Shown in pieces: positions 11,181 through 23,600 of a DNA stretch of 64,000 bases. The translations under genes and the position numbers were made by a program. Position 1 is the stretch's first letter; the number at the start of each line of letters is the position of its first letter. The DNA comes from Chondrus crispus (Eukaryota > Rhodophyta > Florideophyceae > Gigartinales > Gigartinaceae), in assembly GCF_000350225.1 (NCBI RefSeq), contig NW_005178735.1, forward strand, positions 145,614 through 209,613. Reading direction: 5' to 3'. The notes beneath the pieces were generated by a model. That model had not been told where the DNA came from. It searched no databases and saw nothing but the letters and a program-made list of their open reading frames with translations.

Positions 11181-11196
11181 TGGTCTCCCGACCTAG
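11181..11196 (+). promoter_or_regulatory. Primer-binding site of E1
   Basis: TGGTCTCCCGACCTAG starts with TGG, the complement of a tRNA CCA end, one base after the LTR. The same 16 bases occur at 24999-25014 in E2, also one base after the LTR. The tRNA species is not identified here. Confidence 0.75.
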
Positions 11197-11412
11197 AAGA
11201 CCCTAGAGTCCGATCTCCGAGAAAACTTCCGCTTCCCTCCGCGAACCGATCGCGTCGAGAGGAGCGAAGAGTTTGAGCTCTCGATCCGCTCCGAAGCGGC
11301 GGATCCGAGCCAGGCCGCTGCGCAGTCCCCATCCGCCCCGTCAGGCGACGGCGACGCAGGTCCTCGTGACCGCGAACCGTCGCTCGGATCCTCCGAGGAA
11401 AGAGCGGCGGCG

Positions 11413-14061
11413 ATGTTCGAACGCATGGCCGAATACATCGAGGAAGTCCGTACTTCCCTTCGGATCGATGTATCAGACCATGTATACACTCGATGTATGG
11501 CTGAACTGCGCTCCCTACGTAAAGGGAGGTTCGATAGAGTGACGCAGTCCTTAGAGAATCTCCGAGCACTGATTGACGAGTTACAATCGCGGATAGTGCT
11601 CGTCGAAGACTCCCGTTTCGCCTCGCCCGGACCGTCTGGACAAGGTCGCCCTGAGAGGCCGACCTCGGTGAGACGACCCGAGGACCGAACCTCTCCGTCA
11701 GCGGAGCAATTGGGTGCGTTTGCGAACCTCTCCGCTGAGCTCAACGCCACTCGTCGCCGTGCTCGTGACATGGAACGTACCATGGCCGAAAGGCTACCCG
11801 GTGCCCCCTCGAGAGGGCCCAGTAGTACCGTACCTCCGAGGGCCACCGCCCCCGAAGGTTGGCGTCCGACTGGTGCCGCTACCAGTCGGACTGCAGAAGG
11901 AAGCCGTCCTCCGATAGACGCGAACTTCGCGTCTGAGACCCAAGCCTTGCCTCCTATCGCCGGAAGTAGGCGGCAAGTGGACCGCGTATCGTACGCGGAC
12001 GAACAGGACCGTGGAGGAGCCGCCCGCGGATCCGGAGAACCGATGTTCTCCGTCGATCCCCGCTAGGGCGGCTACTCGCCGGCGAGTTACGCCGAGCATC
12101 CAGGCCCGGTAGACGTCCGTACGCTACCGGTTACCTCCTTCGGCATGCTAGGTCCCGCTGAACACGGGCTCGATCCGGTACATACGATGATCCAAGAGTT
12201 CGGCGCCGTTGCTGACTATCGTATGTACCGCTTGGATAACACCTCGAGGCTCGTTACCTCTGGTGACGCGGGACAGATCGCGAAATACGTCCAACGCTGT
12301 CGTGGGATCCGTCCCACGATGCGCAGCTTCGACGGTACCGACCCGATCCAGCTGCTGCCGTTCTCGAAGGATATCCAGATCACTTTCAACTCGCAACACC
12401 TGACCGAAGGTGTTGCGATACGAGTCCTCGCGCACTTCTTAGAGGGCGACGCGGAGCGCCTGTATACGAGTTATACGCGTGGCCTCCGCGCCGGCCAGCT
12501 CCACGACGACGTGAGCTGGCCGGGGCTCGTTAATCAATTCTTGAAACGCTACCTCACGGACGATGTGTTAGGTGAAGCGTACGACGCTGTCGCTACGGCG
12601 CGACAGCAATCGCATGAGACGGAAAGCACGTTTGCTGACCGACTGGAGACTGCCGCGTTCCGATGCACGGCAGGCTTCTCCGAACAGTCACTCGCGCACT
12701 ACTTCGTGCGGGGACTTGCACCGGCAACCCGTGCCGCAGTATCCGAAACCGTGCAAAGGCTGCCAGGCAGTCAGAAGACCGATCTTCCGACCATCCGCCG
12801 TATCGCCACGGCGGAAGGTACAACTTACCGCGACCGGCGCAGTTTACCTCTGCCGGACCCGAAACCGGCAGGGAGGGCTCGCAGGACTACGAAGTCTGCC
12901 GCGACAAGTTCGCCCGCCTCAACCCCCCATATCGGGGAGGATGAGTGGCAGACTGATCCTGTCCTCATTACGCAAGGAGCAGGGCCCGTGGGGGCACGAA
13001 CCCCCTCCCCGATGTCGACCGGAACGACATCGAGTTACGCGACCGCATTCGCGGCCACTCCGAGAGTGGCAAGGGGCACGGACCCCCGCGTCGCCGAGCC
13101 CGATATCTCGAGTCGAGAAAAGGGAAGCGCCCCGCCTCGCGTGCCCCTCCTTACCGATGAGGAGGCGCGGCACGCGGCGACCTTCGCCTCAATGGACGGC
13201 AGCGCGTACGTGTGCTGGCTATGCCGTACGTACGGGCATGCCATGTACGCGTGCCCGTTCCTGTCGCCGGAATAACGAATGTTCACGGCGTACAGGAACT
13301 ACCGCAACCAGATGGAGACGCTGCCCGGTGCGCGTAATCTCCTCCGGCAGGCGGCGGGCGAGGGCCGTCCCCCGCGTCAAGGTTTCCCCAACCGTTCGGG
13401 TGGGGGCGCACGCTTCGCCCCCCGTGGAGGCGGGTACCGTCGTAACGAAGTCGATCGTCGGGATCGACCCGCCTATCGCCAGGCGGACACAAGGTACCCG
13501 CGCCAAGGAGAGAGAGGGGACTAAGACCGTTCTCGGTTACCCCAACAGGTACAAAATGCGATAATGTACCTGCAAGACTGGGTAAAGGATCTGTACCCCC
13601 TACCCACGGATGGTCACGAAGGAGAGCCGACTCGCTTCGTCCCCATATCTTGCGACGACCGGACGCCGCAGATCAAGGCCCGGAAGTACCCGAATACTTC
13701 GCCAAGGCCGCCGAGTCACAGTGGCGGAATCGTCCCGACCCACGCGGCCGGCTACCCGAAGAAGACCTGGCCGTCGATAGCCAGGAGGTTAGCTCCGATA
13801 GCACGGGTAGTTCGAAAAAAGGGTAAAGACGGGAACGTACACGCGGTCCCGAGAGCCGTGTTTTCCCCACGAACTAGACTCGACCCTGCGTGCTCGCCAA
13901 GGACACGGGGGGTATTGTCCGATAATACATCCCCCGCTACCGGAGGCGAGCACGGGAGCTCCTGCAATGCCGATACAGGAAGGAGCGCACGTCGAGGCCT
14001 CCGAAGACCCGACGTTAGGAGAACAAGACACCGGGACAGCCGACATCCCGGTGAGGCGTAA
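11413..14061 (+). pseudogene. Gag of E1 in one frame with three internal stops
   Basis: A single reading frame runs for 883 codons and is interrupted only by TAG at 12064-12066, TAA at 13273-13275 and TAA at 13522-13524, with no frameshift. It encodes an N-terminal helical region (EEVRTSLRIDVSDHVYTRC and following), a capsid-like domain (about 12145-12830, with FDGTDPIQLLPFSKDI, ERLYTSYTRG and RYLTDDVL), and a CCHC knuckle C-W-L-C-x4-H-x4-C near 13210-13250. Each part aligns with E2 (25080-27379). The stop-only damage fits point mutation of Gln or Glu codons, for example CAA or GAA to TAA. Readthrough is the alternative, but three stops make it unlikely. Capsid and RNA-packaging roles are inferred from the family. 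Confidence 0.75.
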
Positions 14062-14063
14062 CG

Positions 14064-17000
14064 ATGGCGACGGGGGCGAACGGGTCAGATGTTTCCAGGT
14101 TTCTGTTCGTATACGAGAACATCATTATGTGCGGCAAGCCTGACGAGGAGAAGGCAGGAGCTATCCTATGCCACCTGGAGGGTGCCGCGTTCGACTATTA
14201 CTATGACACGTATAGTCATAATGGGAGTCTGACCGAGGCCGCCAGTAACTGGGACGGTGTGAAGAACGCCCTGTCTGACCGTTTTACGGAGGCACCGAGG
14301 CCAGAAGAAAACATCCAGAAGGCTATGAGTTGCCGACTGGATGGTAGGAAGTTGCTTACTTCGATGGATGAAATGGACAAGCTCTACAGGAGGGCCGGTT
14401 TCAACGACGAGGCAAAGTACGGCTTGCTTCGCAATGCCGTAATGGCACATTTGGATGTTGCTCAGTTCGCGATCTATCGTTCTCCGACGAGGTACGAAGA
14501 ACTGATGAAGACCGTGAAGGACTTTGCTGCAAGCCGTGATGCCTTCAGAGCGGCGAAAACTGCTGCGCAGTCCGTTGAACCTGTGACGCCCAAGCGCGTA
14601 TTGATGCGTCCTGATGTTGATCCTTGACAGGACAAGCTGGAGAACAAGGTCGACGCCATCACCAACCAGCTTGCGGAACTGTCACTGATGATGAAGAATG
14701 GACAGACGCCAGGGGACAGTGATACGAGTTGCACATGTTCCTATTGCAAGGAACCAGGGCTTACAGAGACTCGTTTTCGTTCCAACCCACACCGTGATAC
14801 TCGTTGCCCAACGTGTGGGAAGATTGGACACACGACGGAGACTTGCTGGTCCCGCTTTGCTAGAAAGAATGTGGCTCATGCACTTCCTCAAGGTAACGCT
14901 GGCGCAGGAAGCGCTTATGGCCCCAAAGCAGGCGTTTCTACCAACGACGCCGGTGACAAGGCCACCAGAGACTCGAATCAGGTCACGGTCATAACTGAGA
15001 CCACCAAGGGAGAATGGGTGGCAGCTACGAAACGCAACGCCGAAGGAGAGGCCTTGCCGAAGCAGTCGAAGAACCGTGAAGAAGTTTCGATCCCGAGGCT
15101 GCTGAATCTCACTCTAGTAGCTCCTAGGGGAACTCTCCCCTGGAAAGAGCCGCTGAGAGTGCCGAGAGTGAAGCCTGCACGCCAGAAGAAGAAGAATGTT
15201 TGAAAGAAGGCGGCACTCCAGGAGCACGTCGGCAAGTACAACGTCGTGTCAGAGCTGGCGAATGCGCCGTCTGGTCTAACATTTGGACAATTTGTCCGTG
15301 GAGACGCTGAAGGAGCAAGGAGGGAGATGAAGCGCCTTCTATCCAGGAGATTGGGGCGTTCTCGCGGGTTTGCGGTCCACAAGGATGTCTTCCCGAGGCG
15401 TCTTCCGGTGGTTACTGTTCAAGTTTATGGAACTGATGCTCAAGCACTACTGGATTCTGGTGAGGTGCCGAACATCATGTCGCCGCACCTCATGAAGAGA
15501 CTTTCTCTGACGCCAGAGAGTACGAAGAAACACATCACTGTGGCAGATGGGAAGAGCTCCCCTTGTGTTGGATCACTGCGCCAGGTCCCCGTCTCGTTTG
15601 GGGGACTGGTGAGCATGATGGACTTCCTTGTCGTTACGGGAACACCGTACGACGTCATCGTGGGGATGCTGTCGTTAGAGGAGCTCCAAATGTGCATTGA
15701 CTTGGGGCAACAGCATGTCCAAGTAACTGTGGGTGATGAGACGATTCGACTAAGTCTTGAGATAGATGAAGACCATAAGAAGCCGGGATCCGCTACCGAC
15801 AGTGAGGACATCACGTCAGACTCGAGGGCCGTGCCGGCTGACTCGACTGATACGGATGAAGACTTCGTCCTTTCGCTGCGTGAAAGGGTGCCGCTTGAAC
15901 CAGACCTTGCCTGGGCGGGAGCAGTCACTGAGGACGAAGATCCTGATGCTGGACTTCCGGACCTAGCTGATGAAGGCTCAGAGTACGAGCCGGCAGATGA
16001 GAAAGAGAAAAGAGATGAGAAGGAGGGACTTCTCATGTCTAAGCTGAGCCATATCAGCAGAGAAAACGCCGACCGCATAATGTGTTCTATCAAGAGTATA
16101 GGAATAGCCGCATGGTCTTTGGACGACCTCAGGCCGGCAGATGTCCCTGTGTCACATTCGTTTGAGTTAACTGACGACAGATCCATTTCGCACGCCGTTC
16201 GGAGGCTCCCTCCGAGACACAACGCGGTAGTGCATGAGGAGATCGAGAAGCTACAGAAGGCAGGGATCATTACCCCCTCTGAAGCTCCTTGGTCGTTTCC
16301 GGTCGTCATCGCAACGAAGAAGGACGGGAAACCTCGCTTCTGTGTTGACTAACGCGCGCTTAACCGGGTGATGAAGGCCGACAAGTGGCCGTTGCCTAAA
16401 ATGGAAGAGATATTCGACGACCTTGAAGGAAGCAAAGTATTCACTACCCTGGACTTGTTCTCGGGTTATTGGCAAGTGCGGATGGCTTCATGGTGCAAAG
16501 AACAGACGACGTTTGTCTGTCGGTACGGGACCTTTCAATTTGAAGCGATGCCATTCGGGCTCATGAACGCTCCTTCAACATTTCAAAGGATGATGTATGG
16601 CGTATTCAGAGACCTGCCATTCGTCCGAGTATACCTTGATGACGTGGTCATCTTTTCGAAGTCCTTGGACGTCCATGTTGACCACTTAATTGAAGTGTTC
16701 GAGCTGATTGCTTGCAGTGGATTGAAGTTGAAGCTTGCGAAGTGTTCCTTCGCGCAATCACAGACCAGGCTATTGGGGCACGTCATCGGAAAGAAAGGGA
16801 TTGAGGTGGATCCAGAAAAGACATCAATCATTTGGGACACCCCCGAGCCGCGCACCAAGACGGAGTTACGACGCCTTCTTAGACTAGCGGGTATTACCGC
16901 CGATTTATCCCTAAGTTCGCATAAGTCTCTGCATCGTTGCATGCTGCTACTTCTACCAAAGTCGAATTTGAATTTACGGAAGGGATGTGGACCGCCTTCC

Positions 17001-18735
17001 AGGAGTTGAAGAAGAGGGTGACGTCTCCTCCGCTGTTGGCGCTCCCGAAGTTTGACGAACCCTTCGTGCTCGAGACAGATGCATCCAACATGGCAGTGGG
17101 AGCAGTTCTGGCTCAGAAGAAGGAAGACAAGAAGGTTCACCCGATACAATACGCCAGCAGGACGATGACGGAGACTGAGAAGAAGTACTCCACCTGTGAG
17201 AGAGAAGCATTAGCAGTGATCTTCGCGCTAAAGAAATTTCAGGTGTATTTGCTCTCAACGCAAAAGTTCAAGTTGGTTACGGATCACCAAGCGCTTCAGT
17301 ATGCGTTCAAAAAGAAGGACATCCACGGTAGACTTGCCCGTTGGTTGGATTTCCTGGCGGAGTACGAATTCGAGATATTGTACCGCCCCGGCTCAAAGCA
17401 TTGTGCCGCTGACTTTCTCTCGCGTCTACGAGAAGACGATGGCAGCCGCGAGGAGGATGACGGGGACCTGGTATGTGCTGCCGCTTTTGCGAAAGGAGAT
17501 ATACTGGAAGACATGGAACCTCATGTACGGGACACGTACCGTTATCTCGAAGGCGAAGAGATGGTCGAGCAAGATGCTGCGCAGAGGCGCAGAATCAAGA
17601 AGAACTCCAGGCAGTTCCTCGCCTGGAACGGAAGGCTGTTTCGCAGGACGAAGAATGGGATCAGAACAATCTCTTCTCGGGGGACTCGACTGCAGATATT
17701 GCGGTCGCTGCATGACGACATTGGCCACTGGGACGCTACAGTTACGAAGCAGTTCGTCCTTGACAGGTACTGGTGGCCGGTAGTTCATGGTGATATCTAC
17801 GCCTACGTTTGTGGATGTGAAGGCTGCCAAAAGACTGCGCCCATTCCGACGTACAAGAGCACGGAGGTGATACCAGTCTCTCAGGTCTTTGAGACATTCT
17901 CGATAGACTTTGCGGGACCCCTTCCCAAGACGAAGAACGGAAAACGTTACATCCTGATAGCGGTCGAACATCTGACTCGTTGGCCCCTGGCTTGGACAAC
18001 CGAGACCGCTACGTCTGCGGAAGTTGTCAAGTTCGTGAAGTAGGAGATCATCTATTCGTTTGGTCCCCCTCGGACTAAAGTCTCAGATAACGCAACATGT
18101 TTCAGCACGACAGCGTTGAAGAACTTCATGGCACAACAGGGAATTTCATGGAAACCGGTCCTCGCCTATGCTCTGATGTCCAACGGAAAAGCGGAGCGCA
18201 TGGTTGGGACCATCAAGCGTTCAATTCGGAAGACGCTATTAGGTCAGGGCGCCGCTACCTCTATTGGGAATCGGCGTTGAAACAGATTCTCTACGGGTAC
18301 CGTCGGCGCCGACTGTCCGACGGGTTCTCCCCGTTCGAGTTGATGTATGGAGTTAAGCCGCCCTCGCAACCCCAGACCGAGTCGAACCAAATCCGGTGGG
18401 GGGGCGTTGAGGAGCGCAACTTGGAACTGTTAGCGACCCTCGCGCTTCGAGCGACGAGGACTGCTAAAAAGCTGGACAGGAAGAGCAAGGAGATGGCAGT
18501 TATCTCACAACGCCAATTTGACGTAGGCGACCAGGTTTTGGTTGCCCGAGGAACAGCCTTGGGAGGGCTACGGAAGTGGCCTTTAGGAGAATCGAAGTAC
18601 TACGGCCCCTGCAGGGTAGTACGGGCAAAGCACCCTCGGTACACACTCGTGTCGCCGGGTTTGCGCTACAGTCGACGGGATATCCACGCAAGGCGTTTAA
18701 TCCCCTTTATTCAGAAACCCGCACACCTTATGTAG
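14064..18735 (+). pseudogene. E3: Ty3/Gypsy gag-pol, broken
   Basis: The domains in order are: a retrotransposon gag domain (14064-14627, with FLFVYENIIMCGKPDEEKAG and a following helical core); two Cys clusters (CSYC... and CPTCGKIGHTTETCW, about 14738-14850); an aspartic protease with the variant DSGEVPN (about 15448-15470); an RT whose palm reads YLDDVVIF (about 16633); an RNase H with LETDAS and an HQALQYAF block; and an integrase with D (IDFAGP), D (VSDNAT) and E (GKAERM). Damage: in-frame TGA at 14625 and 15201, TAA at 16350 (in place of the Tyr of the CVDYRALN motif), a frameshift near 16890, TAG at 18041 and a frameshift near 18260. The gag starts three bases after the E1 gag ends. 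No 5' LTR is seen. Confidence 0.85.
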
Positions 18736-19125
18736 ATGTGATGCATGGGGCAATTGCCCCATGGACTGGTGCCGGGATGACTACGAGGAATAGGAGGACA
18801 GAGACGATGTAGTTGAGAAGCTTCGCTGGGATTGGACTCTCTGTGCGTTTTAAAGTCTGTGAGAAGAGTTGTTGAGGGTTACGGAAAGAGTCGAAATGAG
18901 ACATCAACGGGAGTCAAGGTTGTCCGATGGAGAGGGGGCAATGTGCATTGTAGCGGAATGACGAAAGAGGAGGCCGTTCGATCAAGGAACGTCGATGCTA
19001 TTGGAGTTACTGTGACGCAAGGGCTGGCATTGTGAGCTGTGAAGGCGGCGGAATGGTCCGAACGACTACAGAAGACGTCTACATGCACGGTACGTCGGTG
19101 TATATGCGGCTGAGAGACACTGTAA
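18736..19125. other. Region 3' of E3 pol, possible start of a decayed LTR
   Basis: No gene is seen. A 20-bp perfect palindrome lies at 18744-18763. A purine-rich run (about 18779-18803) is followed by TGTAGTTGAG, which could be a polypurine tract and LTR start, but no second LTR copy exists in the window to prove it. Confidence 0.3.
18744..18763. repeat. 20-bp perfect palindrome
   Basis: CATGGGGCAATTGCCCCATG equals its own reverse complement. It lies just after the E3 integrase stop codon. Confidence 0.8.
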
Positions 19126-19404
19126 CTACGGCAGCGTATGATTCAAATGGTTTCGTACATAATTCATGCGTGAGTTGGTGAATCTCTGACCGCATGCAGC
19201 CTTGCATGCGAGCCACAGGTCGTAGGCTTGATCAGCTGATGCGACCGTCACGTAAATGACGAGTTTGTCGAGCCAAAGGGCGATGAAAGCATGCCCAACT
19301 TGTTTCTCGATCTGGTTCTGGAAAGATTTCACTGGAAGAGAGGCCTGGGAGTAGCCGTTGAAGATGGTAAGTCGTCTTTGTCCACGAAAAATGACGTAAT
19401 CCAC
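19126..19404 (-). pseudogene. Small Gypsy-type RT fragment
   Basis: Minus-strand residues such as GYSQASLPVKSFQNQIEK followed by HAFIALWLDKLVIYV resemble the RT palm of Gypsy elements, but the YxDD Asp pair has become LDK. Only about 90 residues remain. It is a dead fragment, unrelated in frame to E3. Confidence 0.45.
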
Positions 19405-20170
19405 TCGAGGTTACAGTTCGCCGGTTATCGTAAGACGGTGGTTTCTAATTTCTCCGCGACGAAACCAACGCGGCCGAAGGCTCAGGCGACGCGGAAACCA
19501 CGCGGCCTGAGGCAAAGGCGACGCCAGACGAACGCAAGCCGCCTTGCTACCAAGCGCAAGATGTTGGACTTTCCCGCCAGTGGAAGCCCTTGCCGTCTGC
19601 CTGGTCCGAGCCATGTCGCACAGAGAGTACCGCCCGATGAACCACAGACCTCTCGTGCGTGGCTCGGAACGCGGCGTGTTTCAATGAAGTCCCGGAATGG
19701 AAACAGCAAGAAACAGAGCCTCAGGCGACGCGGAGACCACGCGGCCTGAGGCTGAGACGGCGTTGGACGATTAGCGGCCGGAGGCCCGGGAGACGCGGAG
19801 ACCACGCGACCCGAGGCTACGGTGACGCTGAACGTGAAATCCACAAGTTCGTGCGACGCGGAGACCACACCGCCCGAGGTTGAGGTTGAAGTGCCGGAGG
19901 CGGCGCGAGAAAGAAGCGATGCGAGCGTAGTGGGTGCAAGACGGCGGTGGAGCGGATGAAGTGGTGTAGAGCGAGGACCTCGTAGAGGAAGGCGGTTCGG
20001 TGTAAAAGGGGAGAGACGGTGGCCGGGGGAGCCAGAGCAGTCACGCGAGGAAGCGGGCCAGTATATTTACGTACAGCGGCAGCCCTGTGAGCTGCGCTGG
20101 CGAGGGGGTCATGTGGGATATTTTTAGGGAAAATTGCATTTTTACTGTAGAGGGAGATTTTATACTTTTA
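19405..20170. other. Gene-free stretch between E3 and E4 relics
   Basis: This GC-rich DNA contains the 30-bp interspersed repeat described separately (19481-19880), a short AT-rich part near 20100-20170, and no recognisable gene. Open frames here are Arg/Pro-rich by composition only. Confidence 0.5.
19481..19880. repeat. Four interspersed copies of a 30-bp GC-rich repeat
   Basis: The core GCGACGCGGAGACCACGCGG, followed by CCTGAGG, occurs with small changes at about 19486-19511, 19724-19750, 19791-19816 and 19853-19879. The first two copies also have complementary ends (CTCAGGC and GCCTGAG). Spacing is uneven, so it is not a simple tandem array. Confidence 0.65.
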
Positions 20171-20650
20171 TGTTGTGGCTCGTCCTGAGACACAGTGATT
20201 GCCGAGAAAATCTTTTACCTCCTTTCGGCGGGAGGCCAAGCGTCAAGAACTCAAGAGTCCACTTGAGCTCCTTGTCGAGAAATCCACTCGATGTCTGCCT
20301 CCCCTTTTTCTACGCCCCCAACCACCGCTTATGTACTCCCCGCTGCTCGCTATAAACTACCACTACCCCGATCGCAACCCTCGCACGTAACCCGCCAGTC
20401 TTCTCTTGGTCCATTCCTGCGCCCAGTCCTCCGCTTGCGGTTCACGATCTTTTTGCCCGCCTTCCCTCTGGCCCGCTCCTGCGCCTGCGGTCTTCCGCTT
20501 GCGGTTCGCGCTCCACCCGCCCTCGCATGCCCTCGTCCAAACGCAATGCCGCGCGCTTCGCTTCGCCCTGTCCGCCAAGCGCAAGTCCCGAGCGCGCCCT
20601 TTCCTGCGCAGTGTACATCCTTGGGCGCTGGGCTTACAGCATTCCTAACA
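20171..20650 (-). repeat. Probable 3' LTR of E4 (minus strand)
   Basis: On the minus strand, a purine tract (complement of about 20651-20680) is followed by TGTTAGGAATGCTG at 20650. A matching inverted end, GCCACAACA on the minus strand, lies at 20171. This gives the TGTT...AACA ends expected for an LTR of about 480 bp, just downstream of the E4 integrase. A second LTR copy is missing, so the right end is inferred. It contains a two-copy tandem duplication (20397-20524). Confidence 0.5.
20397..20524. repeat. 64-bp tandem duplication inside the E4 LTR
   Basis: Two diverged units share CCGCTTGCGGTTC (20431- and 20495-) preceded by GCTCCTGCGCC/TTCCTGCGCCC-like sequence. The offset is 64 bp. Confidence 0.55.
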
Positions 20651-20681
20651 CTCGTCCCTTTTCCTCTTCTCCTCATCCTGC

Positions 20682-23600
20682 TCATGCAGATTGGAATGCG
20701 CACCCATTTGCCTGGGCCTCAAGTGTGGCCCGTGCTCGCATCGGCTTTATTCCGAGATCACTGGATGGGTAGCTTCTTCTGTTCAACCCTGCACTGGAGA
20801 TTGGGATTTGTCCATGTCCCTCGCGCCGTGCATCCCAGATCTTGACTACAGCGGGGGGGAGGTCCGCTGCTTTCGTCCAGCATGGAGCGGCGCGGCCTCC
20901 TAGCCTGACCTTGAGCCATCGCACGTCCTGACCGCTTCCGTCGGGCCCTCTTCGCTCTCCACGGATCTTCCCGACCAAGCGAAGGCTGTCAGGAAACACT
21001 CCCTCCCGAGGGTCACCGGTTTCTTTTGAAGTAGACGATATCTGTCGCATCCTGTTTGCGTGTGACCAAGCGCGGCGTCCACCAACCTCTGACTCGAGGA
21101 GGTAACCAGTGCTTGACAGAATCGTCTTCACAACATACGGTCCAAGCCAGGGGCGAGTGAGCTTGTTGCCTTCCTGCCCAATCAAGTCCGGCGACCAGAC
21201 GAGTACGCGGTCGCCCTCCTTGAACGATACACCAGAAACCCTCTGATCAAAGTGCTTAGCCGCGGCCTTCCGATCGCGCAGACCTCGAGACTGTAGCGCG
21301 GCGTGTAGGTCACGCAGATGTTCAGGCAGATCATACGGCTCCCCCGTAATCCTCTTCGCCTCATGCGGCCCCCAGGCCATGAATGGCTCGACGCCGAACA
21401 TAGCTCGGTACGGGCTCATCCGGGTCGCCTTGTTCATCCCGGAGTTGTACCTGAAACATGCAAGCGCGACATGAAGGTCCCAGTCGTTCTGACCAGTGCT
21501 TACAAAGCAAGCGAGGTCCAGAGCTAGAGTCCTGCTGAAGCGTTCCACGCACCCGTTCGCTTGTGGATTGAATGCGGAAGTGACTACCCGCTTCACCCCA
21601 AGCTGATCGGCCATACGTTCCGCGACCTTTCCAATAAAGTCGGGACCACGATCTGACAGGAGGCACTCCATGGGTCCAAAAATTGATATCCATCTGTCCA
21701 GGATGACCTTGGACACCGTCTCCGCTCGTTCATCCGGGATTGCGACTGCTTGAGCAAAACTTGTAAAGGTGTCCACGATGACTAAAACCTTTACGTTTCC
21801 TGCAGTAGTTCTGGGAGTAATCGTCTGCACATCAACCGCTACCTGCGCAAAGCGTCGCAGCGGGTGATAAACTTGCATCCGGGCGTTTCTCGTCGGCCGG
21901 GGAGCCTTGCAACTTGCACATGGCACGCAAGCATCCAGATTCGAGCGTACATCACTACGCCAACCAGGCCACCAATACGACCTTCGGATCCGCGCGCAAG
22001 TACGACTTACGCCGTAGTGCCCCGCCAAGTGCGAGCCGTGTGCGAATTGTAAGATAGTCGGCACCATCGATTGCGGTATGACAGCGAGAGGTCCTTCTTG
22101 ACCTCGCATGCACAAAATGCCATCCTCGTCTAAGAAGAAACGACCCTGAACTCCTCCCGCTGGCACAGCTACAGTGTCCCACATCTGTGTCTGCTGAGCC
22201 TCCCTCAGCTCCGCTACACTGGGGCCTCCCCCAGCATACTCGCAACTCTGACTGCCCTTACATACTCCTGAGAGTCTGCACCAGCGGCGACGACATCCAT
22301 CTTCTTGAAACATCGTTGGCACAAGGGTTCCTCAACTGCGTCCCTGCTCAGTGCGTCTGGCACCGCCATCGTAGATCCAGGCACGTAGCGCACGGAGAAG
22401 TCGTCCTGTATATCTACCATCCAGCGAGCGAGCCGCCCGCGCGGGTCCCTTAGGTTCATGAGCCACTTAAGAGATTGATGATCTGTCTCAATGACGAGGT
22501 CCATTTCCCCATGCAAATAACACCTCCATTTCTTCAGGCCATGCACGATGGCCAGGCACTCGCGCTCCGTTACCGTGTATTTCACCTCCGCATAGGTGAG
22601 CTTCCGGCTTGTGAACGCAATCGGTCGCCATGACCCACTGTGGCATTGCTGCAGCAGCACTCCTCCAGTGCCATATCCGCTCGCATATGTCAGCAGGTGT
22701 TTAGGCACTCCCCGTCGTTGGGGGGGCAAGTATCTCGGGAGAGCTGAGGGCGTCCTTGAGTTCCTGCCAAGAACGTCGCTGGTCCTCTCCCCATCTCTTA
22801 CCCCAATCCGGGATCACAAGACGCCTCTCTGGTTTCTTGCGCTTGTTGAATCCGGTGCCTTTCAGAACGGCGTACAGTGGTCCGGCAATTTCAGCGAAGT
22901 GGTCAAGGAATTGGGCAAAGTAATTCGCGAGCGCGAGGAACCGCATCACGTCGTCTCCATTCTGAGGCATGATCAGGTCCCTAATTGCCTGCACGTGGAT
23001 GTCAGAAGGCCTCATACCGTCCGGCGAGATCCTGTGTCGCAGGACCTCTACCTCCCAAACCCCGAAGTTGCACTTGCTGAGCTTCAACCTTGCGCCGGCT
23101 TTTAGAAGCGTCTCAAGAACCGATCTTAGAGATTCCAAATGTGCCTCTGCATCACACGTTCCTAGGCTTATGTCGTCCATGAATGCCCAGACGTCGAGCC
23201 CATTTCGACCTCCTAGTATGGCATTCACTATCCTCTGGAAAACGGCTGGAGAATTCTTGAGTCCTTGCAGAAGCCTCACGTATCTGAGTAGTCCAATTAC
23301 CGTCCGAATAGCGGTGTAATCGCGGGAACCTTCCTCAAGCTCGACCTGGAAGAAACCGTCCTTGAGATCAAAAGTGGAGAAGACACTCTTTGTCCCCATC
23401 CAGTCCAACGTCGCACGCACATCTTCCATTGGGTACGAGTCCGATACAGTACGTGCGTTGAGTCCTCGAAAATCAGAGGTAACGCGAGTCGAGCCGTCCT
23501 TCTTACGCACAAATACATTGCACGCCGCCCAGGGTGAGGAAGCTTGCTCGACCACCCCCATGCGGAGGAGCTTCCCCATAGCTTCGCTTTCCAGGTCCTC

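Larger units (their letters stand above)
10499..14061 (+). mobile_element. E1: 5' LTR and gag of a chromodomain-family Gypsy element, truncated
   Basis: The order is a 5' LTR (10499-11179), one spacer base, a primer-binding site (11181-), and a gag reading frame to 14061. Then it stops abruptly and a different Gypsy gag-pol (E3) begins three bases later. No protease or pol of its own family follows. The LTR is of the same family as the E0 LTR, and the gag is homologous to that of E2. Confidence 0.75.

Noticed and set aside
20291..20845. 184-codon plus ORF across the E4 LTR and integrase end
   Set aside because: It runs antisense to the E4 integrase tail and through LTR sequence, and has no family features.
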